DNA of 64,000 nt from Kordiimonas sp. SCSIO 12610. GTDB taxonomy: Bacteria > Pseudomonadota > Alphaproteobacteria > Sphingomonadales > Kordiimonadaceae. Within the stretch, counting starts at the first letter, position 1. Each line of letters opens with the position of its first letter. The position numbers and the translations under genes were made by a program. The notes under the pieces are model-generated. The model was not told the origin of the DNA and did no database searches. It was given only the letters and a program-made list of their open reading frames with translations. The stretch covers positions 2,663,001-2,727,000 of the forward strand of contig NZ_CP073747.1 of assembly GCF_024398015.1 (NCBI RefSeq). Direction: 5' to 3'. Of this stretch, positions 15,817 through 25,529 are shown piece after piece.

Positions 15817-17316
15817 CTAGCCAAATACAATTGGTACGAAAATGGTTGCCACCAGTGTTAATACGATAATGCCAATCAGATTTAAAACGAAGCCTGCACG
15901 CATCATTCGCGGTATAGAAACACGACCGGAACTGAAGACAATAGCATTAGGTGGTGTCGCAACAGGTAGCATGAACGCGAAGCTCGCGGCGAGTGTTACC
16001 GGAACAACAAAAACCAATGGATTATTTCCGGTTTCAATAGCAAGCGAAGCCATCACTGGCAGGAATGTTGCTGCTGTTGCCGTATTTGAGGTGAGTTCTG
16101 TAAGGAAAATGACAAGTGTACAGGAAACGACCACAAGTACTGCAATATGCAAGGCACCTAATGGAGCCAACTGTTGCCCAATCCAACTGGTAAGGCCGGA
16201 TGCAGTCATTGCACCAGCGAGTGCTAACCCCCCGCCAAAAAGAATGAGAACCCCCCAAGGAAGGCGTTTTGTATCTTCCCACACTACCAAAGCCTCACCG
16301 CGCTTGCTGCTCGGAATTAAAAATGCTGCAATAGCTGCTGTCATCGCTACAGCGGCATCTGTAAGCTCGGCAATTCCGGTTAAAGCAACGATAGGTTTCC
16401 GGGAAAGCCATCCAAGTACCAATGTAATAAATAAAATTAATGTCCGTTGCTCATTGACACTAAGCTTACCAAGTGATTGATGCTTTGCTTTCAGATGCCC
16501 TAGAGTCCTTTCAGAAGCCATAAAACGAACAGGGTACAGAAGTTTCACCAGTACAAACCATATGATGGGTAGCATAACAGCGGCAAGAGGTACGCCAATG
16601 ATCATCCATTTTGCAAAGTCTACTTCAATACTATATGTCGATTGCATAAAGCCCGCCATAAACGCATTAGGGGGTGTGCCTACCAGCGTCGCAATTCCAC
16701 CCATTGTGGCTCCATAAGCAAGGCCAAGAAATATAGATGTTTCAAAATTATTGACATCTTCACTTTTAAGTTCAGGCATTGACTCCTTGATCACATAGAC
16801 AACAGACATCGCAATTGGGAGCATCATAAGTGCGGTCGAGGTATTTGATGCCCACATGCTGATAAGTGCTGCAGCTACCATGAAGCCACCGATGATCGAT
16901 TTGGCATTAACTCCCACAATACGAAATACACCTAACGCTGCGCGTTGGTGCAAGCCTGATTTTTCGATGGCAATCGCCATCACAAATCCACCCATAAACA
17001 AATATACGATAGGATTGGCGTAAGAGCTTGCAACCACGGTCATTTGCCCTACACCAAATATAGGGAATAATATCATTGGAAGAAATGAGGTAACTGCTAC
17101 GTGGGTTGCCTCAGTTGCCCACCAGACAGCCATAAGTGTCGCAATTGCAGCGACATAAGTTGCTTCTTCAGGTAGGCCAACGGGTCTGAAAAATAAGTAT
17201 ATCAATAAAGCAAGCAATGGGCCCGCAATTAGTCCAACCTTCTTTGAAGTATCGTCAGAAATAGTATCGCCCTCATTTATAGATGTCTTATGGTCTATAA
17301 TATTTACGTCAGTCAT
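15817..17316 (-). CDS. DASS/SLC13-family anion symporter
   Basis: The 499-aa inner-membrane protein belongs to the divalent anion:Na+ symporter family. Its two family signature regions are visible, MWASNTSTALMMLPIAMSVV and ELTSNTATAATFLPVMASL, each with the SNT-type substrate/sodium loop. A short cytoplasmic N-terminus precedes about 11-13 hydrophobic segments. Members import dicarboxylates, sulfate or related anions with sodium. It follows a TonB receptor by 145 bp on the same strand and may take the receptor's cargo across the inner membrane. Substrate is not predictable; the nearby taurine genes make a sulfonate possible but unproven. Confidence 0.85.
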   Translation of the reverse strand: MTDVNIIDHKTSINEGDTISDDTSKKVGLIAGPLLALLIYLFFRPVGLPEEATYVAAIATLMAVWWATEATHVAVTSFLPMILFPIFGVGQMTVVASSYANPIVYLFMGGFVMAIAIEKSGLHQRAALGVFRIVGVNAKSIIGGFMVAAALISMWASNTSTALMMLPIAMSVVYVIKESMPELKSEDVNNFETSIFLGLAYGATMGGIATLVGTPPNAFMAGFMQSTYSIEVDFAKWMIIGVPLAAVMLPIIWFVLVKLLYPVRFMASERTLGHLKAKHQSLGKLSVNEQRTLILFITLVLGWLSRKPIVALTGIAELTDAAVAMTAAIAAFLIPSSKRGEALVVWEDTKRLPWGVLILFGGGLALAGAMTASGLTSWIGQQLAPLGALHIAVLVVVSCTLVIFLTELTSNTATAATFLPVMASLAIETGNNPLVFVVPVTLAASFAFMLPVATPPNAIVFSSGRVSIPRMMRAGFVLNLIGIIVLTLVATIFVPIVFG

Positions 17317-17461
17317 TTTGGCTCACCTATATGAAAACACAAGAAAAAATTGGATGGAAGTTTCGATGTCGATCGAGATGGAGTGGCTCATTTATGGGCT
17401 ATTGGAAGCTTAATATAGTAAGACGAGCTTGATATTGTGCTCGTCTTACTCATTACTTTCG

Positions 17462-20227
17462 TTAGAAACGTTGTCGGATGTTTATAAAGACCTGACGTCC
17501 ACGAGGGTCTGCTACTTCCGTATCAAAAAGAGGCCGAGCATTAAGGGATGGAGGATCTAAGTCAAAGAGATTGGTTACACCTACTCCCAGTGTGGTTCCT
17601 TCTCCACCAATCACGGGGTCCAGATTGACAGCGTATCGCAAATCAATTGTTGTCTGACCGTCAATGGTAGTGTTGGTCTGGTCGTCTAGATAATTTCCAA
17701 TATGGCGCGCTGTGATATTGAAAGTATGAATATCATAATCAAGTGTTAGGCCTGCATTTAGTTTAAAATCCGGTGTCGAACCAAATCCATTTGTGAAGTT
17801 TCTGCTACCACGAATATTTCCGAAGATTGATGAGTCAAATTCGGTGATAATCGTACTCGACGCGTCAATTGTCGCTGCTATCTCTCCAATTTCAAATCGA
17901 TAGCGTCCTACTATATCGAACCCAGATGCCGTTGCGTCGCCAAAATTATCGAAGAAGGCCGTTGCAACAGCTGGCTGCCCCGCAGCATCGCGAGTAGCAA
18001 GCTCTGGAGGCAAATTACCCGCAAAGACTTGGTCAAAGATAAATTGTGGGTCCGCATCTGCTAGTATAAGATTTTGATAATCATAAGTAAAATAATCAAC
18101 CGATAGATCAAGCCCCCAATCTGCGCGATATACAAGCCCAAAGTTAAAGTTCTCCGCGGTTTGCGGGGTTAGGTCTGGTCCGCCTTGTGTGACGACCGTA
18201 ATGATAAACGCCCCTCCGCCGGGATCAGCCGGATCATTAATCGTCGCCTGTGAAGTGACGCCTGAAATCTGGCGAATTGAAGGTGCTTGGAATGAAGTAC
18301 CAAATGACCCTCGGAATGAGATTTCATCTGTTAGGTCAAATTTTACGGCAACTTTCGGATCTACAGTACTACCACCTTCGTCTCCAAAGTCCTCAAACCT
18401 TACAGCTCCTTGTATTTCTATTCTGTCAGTTACAGGGAAAACCGCTTCACCAAAAAATGCATAGACATCCTGAGAGCCAAATACTGCAGGAATCGTTTCC
18501 AGCAAGCGGTTATTACCGTTTTGAAAACGGCCATCCGGTATATCTTCTAGATTGATGCTCCGATACTGTCCCCCTACAGCGACAGCAACCGGACCACCTG
18601 GCAATGTAATAGGAGTTTCACCAGAAAGAATAACTTCAGCAACTTGTTGTGTTACTTGTGCATTGTCATTCCTGAACAGCGCGATTTGATTGAGTACTGC
18701 CTCACTATTTCCGGCTACCGAGACGCCGTCCCTTGGAGAGACGAAGGTTGGATCAGTAACCCGAGTACCAAATGGATTAAATGACCCATCTAACAGAGCA
18801 GCTTGAAAAGCCAGAATATCAAATTCATTTGGTTGAATGCGATTGAAATCTGAATTTGCCCAAACATAACTGGCATTTAAGGTCCAACTTTCACCAATAT
18901 CATAGTCGAACCCACCAACAAGACGAATATTTGTAAAAGTCGTATCAACATCTGAAAGGTTTGGACCGTCTGCATCTGCACCTAACACACGGCCGCGGAA
19001 AATTAATGGTGCCGCCTGAAGCGTTGGGTCTGATGCAAAAGCGCCTGGACCTGCAAATGAGATACCGCCATTGCCGTCAGGAACGAAAAAGTTGAACGGA
19101 TGACCTGCAGGGATCAGGAATCCACCTGCAGTAGTTGTTTGACGCGTCAACAAACTTCCGACGCCATCACGGATGTTATTACGTGAGAAACTAGCTTCGC
19201 TGAAAAAATGTAAGCGATCCGTGAAGTCATATTTTAACTGAGAAAAAATCTGGATACGATCTTCTTCAGCAATAATTCTGCGCTGGTCCAGGAATAATAA
19301 ACGGCAATTTGTGCCATCAGACTCCGTATTTGGAATACCACCAGCAGCTTGACAATCCGGATCACCTATACTCGTACCACTGCGAGCAAAGCCTCCTGGC
19401 GATGTTGGATCAGGCACAGCAAGATTAAATCTCCCCGGTGCCCCTGTGATAGAGTCAAATAGCCCTGCAGTCCCTGCGTCTGCCGTATTCCCTTCCGCAA
19501 TGAAATCAAAATCTGAGCGAACATTACCGCCTTGTGTGTAATATTGCGCGAAGATTGAGAAGTGGCCGTTATCAATTTCTTGGCCATATGCTAAACCAAC
19601 TTGAAATGATTCATGAACGGACGTACGACCTTCTGCCGTTAGTTCAAATCCTTCAAATCGGTCCCGTGTTATGATGTTAACAATTCCGGCCACAGCTTCA
19701 GAACCATAAGTGGATGATGCACCATCAGTTAGAACTTCAATACGTTCGATGAAATTAATGGGATATTGGTTTGAGTCTGTAAACAGTTGGCCTGAAGAGT
19801 CAGAGATAGCAGCTAACCCTGCACGTCGCCCGTTTATTAATGTCAAAGTTGAACCAACGCCCAGACCTCGTAAAGAGAATTGAGATAACCCTTGGAGGTT
19901 ATTCTGAACATTCGAAGTTTGTGACCCAGAGTTAGCAGTAATACCCTTAAAGATATCTTGAATACGCACAGCGCCTGTATCCGCGATTTGCTTGTCACCA
20001 ACTGTCTGCACTGGCGAGGCTGTGCGGAAATCTTTATTTCTTGAGCGGATGTTTGAGCCGGTGACAACTATAGTATCAATAGTTTCCTCATCGTCAGCAT
20101 CCTGCGCAAACACTGTTTGGCTTGTTGATGATAGTACTGCGGTCAACATGATTGTTTTTAACGATGAAAACCCATGCCAATATGACTTTTTACAATCAAA
20201 TCGTTTAGTTTTTTCGATATAACTCAT
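17462..20227 (-). CDS. TonB-dependent receptor (large, plug plus beta-barrel)
   Basis: The start at 20227 is preceded by GGGGAGAAAG; an in-frame ATG at 20251 has poorer support. The 921-aa outer-membrane receptor has a signal peptide, a TonB-box-like ETIDTIVVTGSNI, a plug domain (IADTGAVRIQDIFKGITANS to VAGIVNIITRDRFEGFELT), and a long barrel ending in RQVFINIRQRF with the terminal aromatic residue needed for assembly. The plug wording matches the group of receptors common in sphingomonad-like and marine alphaproteobacteria that take up oligosaccharides, peptides or other organics. A double-TetR regulator lies divergently 252 bp away and probably controls it. Confidence 0.92.
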   Translation of the reverse strand: MSYIEKTKRFDCKKSYWHGFSSLKTIMLTAVLSSTSQTVFAQDADDEETIDTIVVTGSNIRSRNKDFRTASPVQTVGDKQIADTGAVRIQDIFKGITANSGSQTSNVQNNLQGLSQFSLRGLGVGSTLTLINGRRAGLAAISDSSGQLFTDSNQYPINFIERIEVLTDGASSTYGSEAVAGIVNIITRDRFEGFELTAEGRTSVHESFQVGLAYGQEIDNGHFSIFAQYYTQGGNVRSDFDFIAEGNTADAGTAGLFDSITGAPGRFNLAVPDPTSPGGFARSGTSIGDPDCQAAGGIPNTESDGTNCRLLFLDQRRIIAEEDRIQIFSQLKYDFTDRLHFFSEASFSRNNIRDGVGSLLTRQTTTAGGFLIPAGHPFNFFVPDGNGGISFAGPGAFASDPTLQAAPLIFRGRVLGADADGPNLSDVDTTFTNIRLVGGFDYDIGESWTLNASYVWANSDFNRIQPNEFDILAFQAALLDGSFNPFGTRVTDPTFVSPRDGVSVAGNSEAVLNQIALFRNDNAQVTQQVAEVILSGETPITLPGGPVAVAVGGQYRSINLEDIPDGRFQNGNNRLLETIPAVFGSQDVYAFFGEAVFPVTDRIEIQGAVRFEDFGDEGGSTVDPKVAVKFDLTDEISFRGSFGTSFQAPSIRQISGVTSQATINDPADPGGGAFIITVVTQGGPDLTPQTAENFNFGLVYRADWGLDLSVDYFTYDYQNLILADADPQFIFDQVFAGNLPPELATRDAAGQPAVATAFFDNFGDATASGFDIVGRYRFEIGEIAATIDASSTIITEFDSSIFGNIRGSRNFTNGFGSTPDFKLNAGLTLDYDIHTFNITARHIGNYLDDQTNTTIDGQTTIDLRYAVNLDPVIGGEGTTLGVGVTNLFDLDPPSLNARPLFDTEVADPRGRQVFINIRQRF

Positions 20228-20478
20228 AAATCTTTCTCCCCGATTTTCCACCTAATCATGTCTCAATTTTATAGTTTGATTGATGATTAATGATAATTGC
20301 CGGTGGCAGAAAAACCTCCTCAGCCACATAAGCTGAATATAAGGCTATGCAAAATTTTATTCATGTCAATAAAAAAATACAAGTTGTTCAGTTTTTAAAA
20401 ATACCGTATATATTATCAGTAGTTGAAACTTTCGCAGGCCTTGGATAACCTACTGATGTTATATCTAAAGCTACAAAC

Positions 20479-21789
20479 ATGGATATTGGATACGCTTTGA
20501 CACCTGCTGCAAACATTACTGCTGTTCGAAAGAAAACAGGCTCAAAGCGTGAGCTAATTCTGTGTGAAGCAATCCGACAATTTAATCATCAAGGCTATTA
20601 CGACACCCGGCTTGAAGATATTGGCGAAGCGTTTGGCTTAAGTAAAACCAGCATCAGCTACCATTTTAAGAATAAAGAACGTCTGTTGGAAAATGCTTAT
20701 GCTGCGACTTGTAATTTCATGGACACTCAATTGGCAGATGCTTCTACTGAGTCAAATGGCCTTGCAAAAGTAATTAAATTTTTCAGATCATTTCTTGAAG
20801 TACAGACTGCCATTAACAACGGCACTCATAACCCCCTGGCATTAATGAGCGATCTGTCAGGTCTTGCTGAAGAAGATCAACCGGTAATACTGACCCGATA
20901 TCAACAGCAGATCGAAAATTTCCGTGCCTTTTTGGAAGAAGGTATTTCTGATAATTCAATTTCAGTTCAATCAGTCGATGCCGCCACCTTCTTTGCTTTC
21001 AACGTTTTGCAATATATCCCTAGCTGGCTGGAAACCATCCCGCCGCGCTTATATGATCAATCAATTGATGAGTTTTGTGATTTGATGACTTTTGGATTGT
21101 CAAATCTCAGCGAACGACCAAATGTGATGCCCATTTCGCGAAACCCAACGATCGACTTTCAGGATATTTTTGATCGGAACGCTCGTAATAATATGAAGCG
21201 TGATGCGTTCTTAAGAACAGGAATCCGTTATCTCAATCGTAGTGGATATCGCAACTTGTCCCTGGATGATATTGCTGCCGAACTTGGAGTAACAAGGGGG
21301 GCACTATATTATCAGATTGCAGATAAAGAGACATTCCTGATTGAATGCTTCAATAGGAGCTGCGACCTTATTGAAAAGGCGTTCGATCAGGCGCAGGAAT
21401 TGGGAGGCCAACAAACGCTGCCGAAGCTTGAAAGCGCAATCAGATTGCTGTTTGAAAACCATATCACCGAGCATGACCCTCTTATTCGGCAGAATTTAAT
21501 CAATATGCTGGATAAAGCTTCATACACTGTCGTGAAGGCGCGAATTAATCGATTGAAAGCCCAGTATGTGGAACTCCTTGCGCAAGGTATGCTCGACAAT
21601 TCAATTCGGACAATCAATATGGAAGCAGCTGAACATATTATCTTTGGGACAATTTTTGCTGCAAGCGGCAGGCGCTTCGCAGCAACACAATTAGGCAATT
21701 CCTGGCATCCGCACAGTGAACCTGTTTCAGCATCCGCCAGCTATTTTGACCCGTTAATTACAGGCTTTGCGAACAGTCGTTCCGGATAA
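20479..21789 (+). CDS. Double TetR-family transcriptional regulator (two fused TetR proteins)
   Basis: The 436-aa protein contains two complete TetR-type units. The first HTH is at about residues 18-75 (YYDTRLEDIGEAFGLSKTSI, SYHFKNKERLLENAY) with a ligand-domain-like region to about 210. The second HTH is at about 240-295 (YRNLSLDDIAAELGVTRGAL, YYQIADKETFLIECF) with its own C-terminal helical domain. TetR proteins normally dimerise, so a fused pair could act as an intramolecular dimer with asymmetric DNA binding or two ligands. It is divergent from the TonB receptor and is the likely local regulator of receptor and DASS transporter. Confidence 0.9.
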   Translation: MDIGYALTPAANITAVRKKTGSKRELILCEAIRQFNHQGYYDTRLEDIGEAFGLSKTSISYHFKNKERLLENAYAATCNFMDTQLADASTESNGLAKVIKFFRSFLEVQTAINNGTHNPLALMSDLSGLAEEDQPVILTRYQQQIENFRAFLEEGISDNSISVQSVDAATFFAFNVLQYIPSWLETIPPRLYDQSIDEFCDLMTFGLSNLSERPNVMPISRNPTIDFQDIFDRNARNNMKRDAFLRTGIRYLNRSGYRNLSLDDIAAELGVTRGALYYQIADKETFLIECFNRSCDLIEKAFDQAQELGGQQTLPKLESAIRLLFENHITEHDPLIRQNLINMLDKASYTVVKARINRLKAQYVELLAQGMLDNSIRTINMEAAEHIIFGTIFAASGRRFAATQLGNSWHPHSEPVSASASYFDPLITGFANSRSG

Positions 21790-21794
21790 TTCAT

Positions 21795-21825
21795 ACGTTT
21801 GGCACGGCTGGAATAAGCCAAACGT
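21795..21825 (+). terminator. Inverted repeat after the double-TetR gene, possible terminator
   Basis: Perfect 9-bp arms, ACGTTTGGC and GCCAAACGT, are separated by 13 bases, starting 6 bp after the stop codon. No strong T tract follows, so termination would be weak or Rho-assisted. Confidence 0.45.
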
Positions 21826-22237
21826 CGATCGAAATAAAATAATGAATTGGACTCGCAGCATCATTTAGCTAACATTATTTTCTATAATCATTTTACGAAA
21901 CTGATCGCAAGCAAACGCGGACGTCAAAGATCTTTGTGTTTACCGCAATCTCCACCAGAAAAATAGTACTTAGACAGGGCCTCGTTAAGATTAACTTAGA
22001 GCCCAACACAATATTTGTGGAAGACTGTTTAGTACTAAGGTGAAGTATTGGAGGCTTATTCTATTAAAAATGCATCATGACTGTAGCTATAAGATTCCTT
22101 TTGGAAATACTGAAACACTAAGCTTAGCCTCAAGCTATTGTAATTGACCGGCCAAAATTACACATCGCTGCAATGAGTAAACTTGGCAAACAGTTCTGCT
22201 AGCCAGTAATTTTCTTGGGTGCAAATGTTTGTAAAAA

Positions 22238-22247
22238 CTGGACCTAA
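22238..22247 (+). promoter_or_regulatory. TauR-box-like site CTGGACCTAA upstream of tpa
   Basis: The site matches the CTGGACYTAA element that I recall as the TauR direct-repeat consensus in Rhodobacter capsulatus. It lies 95 bp before the tpa start. A partial second copy, CTGGAATATT, follows at 22278-22287. A MocR-type TauR is encoded about 8 kb downstream, so TauR activation of tpa-xsc-pta is likely. The consensus is from memory. Confidence 0.5.
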
Positions 22248-22332
22248 GGCCTTTTGCGCAACACTCTTATAAAACTTCTGGAATATTTAGAGTCTTTAAC
22301 GACTTCCGTTGGCTAATCTGGGAGGCTTTGCA

Positions 22333-23712
22333 ATGACAATCATGAATGCAATTGAGCCCGATGTTGTTGAAATTGATCGCAACGCTGTATGGCATCATTT
22401 GACGCAGCATCAGGCATTTGAAATGGTTGACCCTTTGGTTGCTGTAGAAGGCAAAGGTCTAATCATTACGGACGCTAAAGGGCGTGAATTTCTTGATGCG
22501 ACCTCAGGCGGCGTTTGGTCAGTCAATATTGGATATGGCCGTGAAAGTATGGGGCGAGTTGTTGGTGAACAGCTTACTAAAATGTGCTTTTTCGCAGGTA
22601 CTGGTGGTACCGTTCCAGGTGCCCTATTTGCTGAGAAGCTTTTAGATAAAATGCCAGGCATGGGGCGTGTTTATTATTCGAATTCTGGTTCAGAGGCGAA
22701 CGAGAAAGCATATAAAATGGTTCGCCAACTTGCTCATTTGAAGGGGGATGGGCGTAAGCACAAAGTTATCTATCGTCACAGGGATTATCATGGAACAACA
22801 ATAGCAGCCTTGAGTTCCACTGGTCAGGAGCAACGCCGTGCCGACTATGGGCCTTTTGTCGATGGTTTTGTAGAATTTGCGAACTGCGATCGTTATCGTA
22901 CGTCATTTGTGGGTGGCGAGGAAGAATTTGCAGAATTCAGTGCAAATGATCTGGAACGTGTCATTCTTCAAGAAGGTCCCGATACTGTTGGGTCAGTAAT
23001 TTTGGAGCCAATCACTGCTGGTGGTGGTGTAATCGTGCCCCCCAAGGGATATTTTGAACGCATTCAGGAAATATGCCGTCAATATGATGTTTTGTTGCAT
23101 ATGGACGAGGTGGTTTGTGCATTTGGGCGTACTGGTAAATGGTTTGGCTATGAGCACTTTGGTGTTAAGCCAGATATCGTGACAATGGCAAAGGGGGTGG
23201 CCAGCGGATATGCAGCTATCTCGTGCACTGTTACGACTGAGGATATTTTCAACGGGTTTAAATCAGATAATCAGGATCCCCTAGGTTATTTCCGAGATAT
23301 AAGTACATTTGGCGGATGTGCTGGCGGCCATGCCGCGGCCCTTGAAAATATTCGAATTATTCAAGAAGAAAAGCTTGTTGATAATGCGCGCGTTATCGGC
23401 GCTTATTTTAAGGATAAGCTTTTCGAGCTTGCTGAAAAACACGAAGTTATTGGCGATGTTCGAGGTCTTGGTCTGCTTTTAGGGCTTGAATTGGTAAAAG
23501 ATCGAAATACTCGAGAGCCACTGGATGAGGCTGAGATCGTTCGTTTTCAAGGCCTTTGTATGGCTCATGATCTGATGATTGGCCGAACCAATCGTAGTTT
23601 TAATAAATTGAACAATACGATCTGTTTAACGCCAGCATTAATAGCGGCAAAATCTGACATTGATGAAATTGTTTCAAGGCTTGATCAGGCATTTGGCTTG
23701 CTTGCGGCTTAA
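22333..23712 (+). CDS. tpa: Taurine-pyruvate aminotransferase
   Basis: This class III PLP aminotransferase transfers the amino group of taurine to pyruvate, giving sulfoacetaldehyde and alanine in the cytoplasm. The 459-aa protein shows the subgroup III pattern: YYSNSGSEANEKAYKMVR, HRDYHGTTIAALSSTGQ, the Asp in LLHMDEVVCAFGRTGKWFGY and the PLP Lys in MAKGVASGYAAISC (about K287). ATG 22333 was chosen over an upstream TTG because GGGAGG sits 7 bp before it. The gene is followed 22 bp later by xsc and then by pta, the standard order, which makes the substrate assignment secure. Confidence 0.95.
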   Translation: MTIMNAIEPDVVEIDRNAVWHHLTQHQAFEMVDPLVAVEGKGLIITDAKGREFLDATSGGVWSVNIGYGRESMGRVVGEQLTKMCFFAGTGGTVPGALFAEKLLDKMPGMGRVYYSNSGSEANEKAYKMVRQLAHLKGDGRKHKVIYRHRDYHGTTIAALSSTGQEQRRADYGPFVDGFVEFANCDRYRTSFVGGEEEFAEFSANDLERVILQEGPDTVGSVILEPITAGGGVIVPPKGYFERIQEICRQYDVLLHMDEVVCAFGRTGKWFGYEHFGVKPDIVTMAKGVASGYAAISCTVTTEDIFNGFKSDNQDPLGYFRDISTFGGCAGGHAAALENIRIIQEEKLVDNARVIGAYFKDKLFELAEKHEVIGDVRGLGLLLGLELVKDRNTREPLDEAEIVRFQGLCMAHDLMIGRTNRSFNKLNNTICLTPALIAAKSDIDEIVSRLDQAFGLLAA

Positions 23713-23734
23713 ATATTAGTGACGGGGAAATATT

Positions 23735-25519
23735 ATGACAAAAATGACAACAGAAGAAGCCTTTGTAAAAGTTTTGCAGATGCATGGTATTGAGCATGCC
23801 TTTGGGATTATTGGATCAGCTATGATGCCAATTTCTGACCTTTTCCCTAAGGCGGGGATAACCTTTTGGGATTGTGCGCATGAATGCAATGCCGGGATGA
23901 TGGCAGATGGTTTTAGCCGTGCAAGTGGTAAAATGTCGATGATGGTTGCGCAAAACGGCCCTGGCATCACGAATTTTGTTACACCTGTAAAAACTGCTTA
24001 TTGGAACCATACACCGCTTCTGCTTGTAACTCCTCAGGCCGCGAATAAGACGATTGGCCAAGGTGGTTTTCAGGAAATCGAGCAGATGAAGCTCTTTGAA
24101 GATATGGTTTGCTATCAGGAAGAAGTGCGTGACCCAAGTCGTATCGCTGAAGTTCTAAACCGTGTTATTATGAAAGCATGGCGTGGCTGTGCCCCTGCTC
24201 AGATAAATATACCAAGAGATTTCTGGACGCAGGTTATTGACTGTAAATTACCCCAAATTGTTCGCTTTGAACGTCCAGCAGGTGGTGAAAGTGCACTTAA
24301 TGACGCTGCTAAACTGCTCTCTGAAGCAAAGAAGCCTGTCATTTTGAATGGCGCTGGCGTTGTCTTGGGTGATGCGATTGCGGAATCAGTTAAATTAGCA
24401 GAGAAACTAGGCGCACCTGTCTGCTGTAACTACCAACACAATGATGCCTTCCCGGGGAGCCATCCTCTGTCAGTTGGACCATTGGGATATAATGGTTCGA
24501 AGGCTGCGATGGAGTTGATTTCAGAAGCAGACGTAGTTCTGGCACTAGGTACACGTCTTAATCCATTCTCTACATTGCCGGGATACGGAATTGATTATTG
24601 GCCTACCGATGCAAAACTTATTCAGGTTGACATTAATGCAGACCGTATTGGTCTGACAAAGCCAGTGACTGTAGGTATTCAAGGTGATGCCAAAAAAGTT
24701 GCTGAAACCTTGACAGATTTGATCGAGACAGAAACAACCGCTGAAGAACGTGCAGAGCGTGAGGCGCATATTCATAGAACCAAATCATCTTGGCTACAGA
24801 CCTTATCATCGATGGACCATGAAGATGATGACCCTGGTACAACATGGAATGAAAGAAGCAGAGATCGACAACCTGACCGTATGAGCCCGAGACAGGCTTG
24901 GAGAGCCATTCAACGTTCCTTACCGCGTGAAGCGATTATTTCATCAGATATCGGTAATAACTGCGCTATTGGAAACGCCTATCCAACATTTGAAACCGGA
25001 CGTAAGTACTTAGCTCCTGGTTTATTTGGTCCTTGTGGTTATGGTTTTCCAGCAATTCTTGGAGCCAAAATCGCACAACCGTCTGTTCCCGTTGTCGGGT
25101 TTGCAGGAGATGGGGCTTTTGGGATTTCCATGAATGAAATGACAGCTTGTGGCCGTGATGACTGGCCAGCTATTACGATGGTAATTTTCCGGAACTACCA
25201 ATGGGGCGCGGAGAAGCGAAATACGACGCTTTGGTTTGATGATAACTTTGTTGGTACCGAATTAGACCTTGATGTGCATTATGCGAAAATTGCAGAAGCT
25301 TGTGGTATGAAAGGGGTTCAGGTTGTAACGCAAGAAAAGCTTTCCTCCGCTCTTGAGGAAGCTATCCGCGCACAAATGGAAGATGGCGTAACAACCTTCA
25401 TTGAATGCATTCTTAATCAGGAACTCGGGGAACCGTTCAGACGAGATGCAATGAAAAAACCTGTGCAGGTCGCGGGGATTGATTCTGAGGATATCCGTTT
25501 ACAACTTGATATCGGTTAA
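23735..25519 (+). CDS. xsc: Sulfoacetaldehyde acetyltransferase
   Basis: This ThDP-dependent enzyme converts sulfoacetaldehyde and phosphate to acetyl phosphate and sulfite. The 594-aa protein has the three-domain acetolactate-synthase fold: an N-terminal pyrimidine-binding domain (HECNAGMMADGFSRASG, with QNGPGITNFVTPVKTAYWNH), a central domain (about 190-330), and a C-terminal pyrophosphate domain with GDGAFGISMNEM...RNYQWG for Mg-ThDP. It sits between tpa and pta, which supply its substrate and consume its product. The released sulfite is probably handled by the sulfite dehydrogenase at 28225-29487. Its end reads MKKPVQVAGIDSEDIRLQLD. Confidence 0.97.
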   Translation: MTKMTTEEAFVKVLQMHGIEHAFGIIGSAMMPISDLFPKAGITFWDCAHECNAGMMADGFSRASGKMSMMVAQNGPGITNFVTPVKTAYWNHTPLLLVTPQAANKTIGQGGFQEIEQMKLFEDMVCYQEEVRDPSRIAEVLNRVIMKAWRGCAPAQINIPRDFWTQVIDCKLPQIVRFERPAGGESALNDAAKLLSEAKKPVILNGAGVVLGDAIAESVKLAEKLGAPVCCNYQHNDAFPGSHPLSVGPLGYNGSKAAMELISEADVVLALGTRLNPFSTLPGYGIDYWPTDAKLIQVDINADRIGLTKPVTVGIQGDAKKVAETLTDLIETETTAEERAEREAHIHRTKSSWLQTLSSMDHEDDDPGTTWNERSRDRQPDRMSPRQAWRAIQRSLPREAIISSDIGNNCAIGNAYPTFETGRKYLAPGLFGPCGYGFPAILGAKIAQPSVPVVGFAGDGAFGISMNEMTACGRDDWPAITMVIFRNYQWGAEKRNTTLWFDDNFVGTELDLDVHYAKIAEACGMKGVQVVTQEKLSSALEEAIRAQMEDGVTTFIECILNQELGEPFRRDAMKKPVQVAGIDSEDIRLQLDIG

Positions 25520-25529
25520 TCAGTTTAAA

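Larger units (their letters stand above)
21790..22332. other. Long upstream region of the taurine operon
   Basis: The 543-bp region has no gene. It starts with an inverted repeat after the TetR gene (21795-21825) and ends with a TauR-box-like site (22238-22247) and the ribosome-binding site of tpa. The middle 350 bp show no repeat or conserved motif that I recognise. Confidence 0.5.

Noticed and set aside
15842-16480. 212-codon open frame antisense to the DASS transporter
   Set aside because: The opposite strand encodes conserved SLC13 motifs throughout, and this frame shows no domain.
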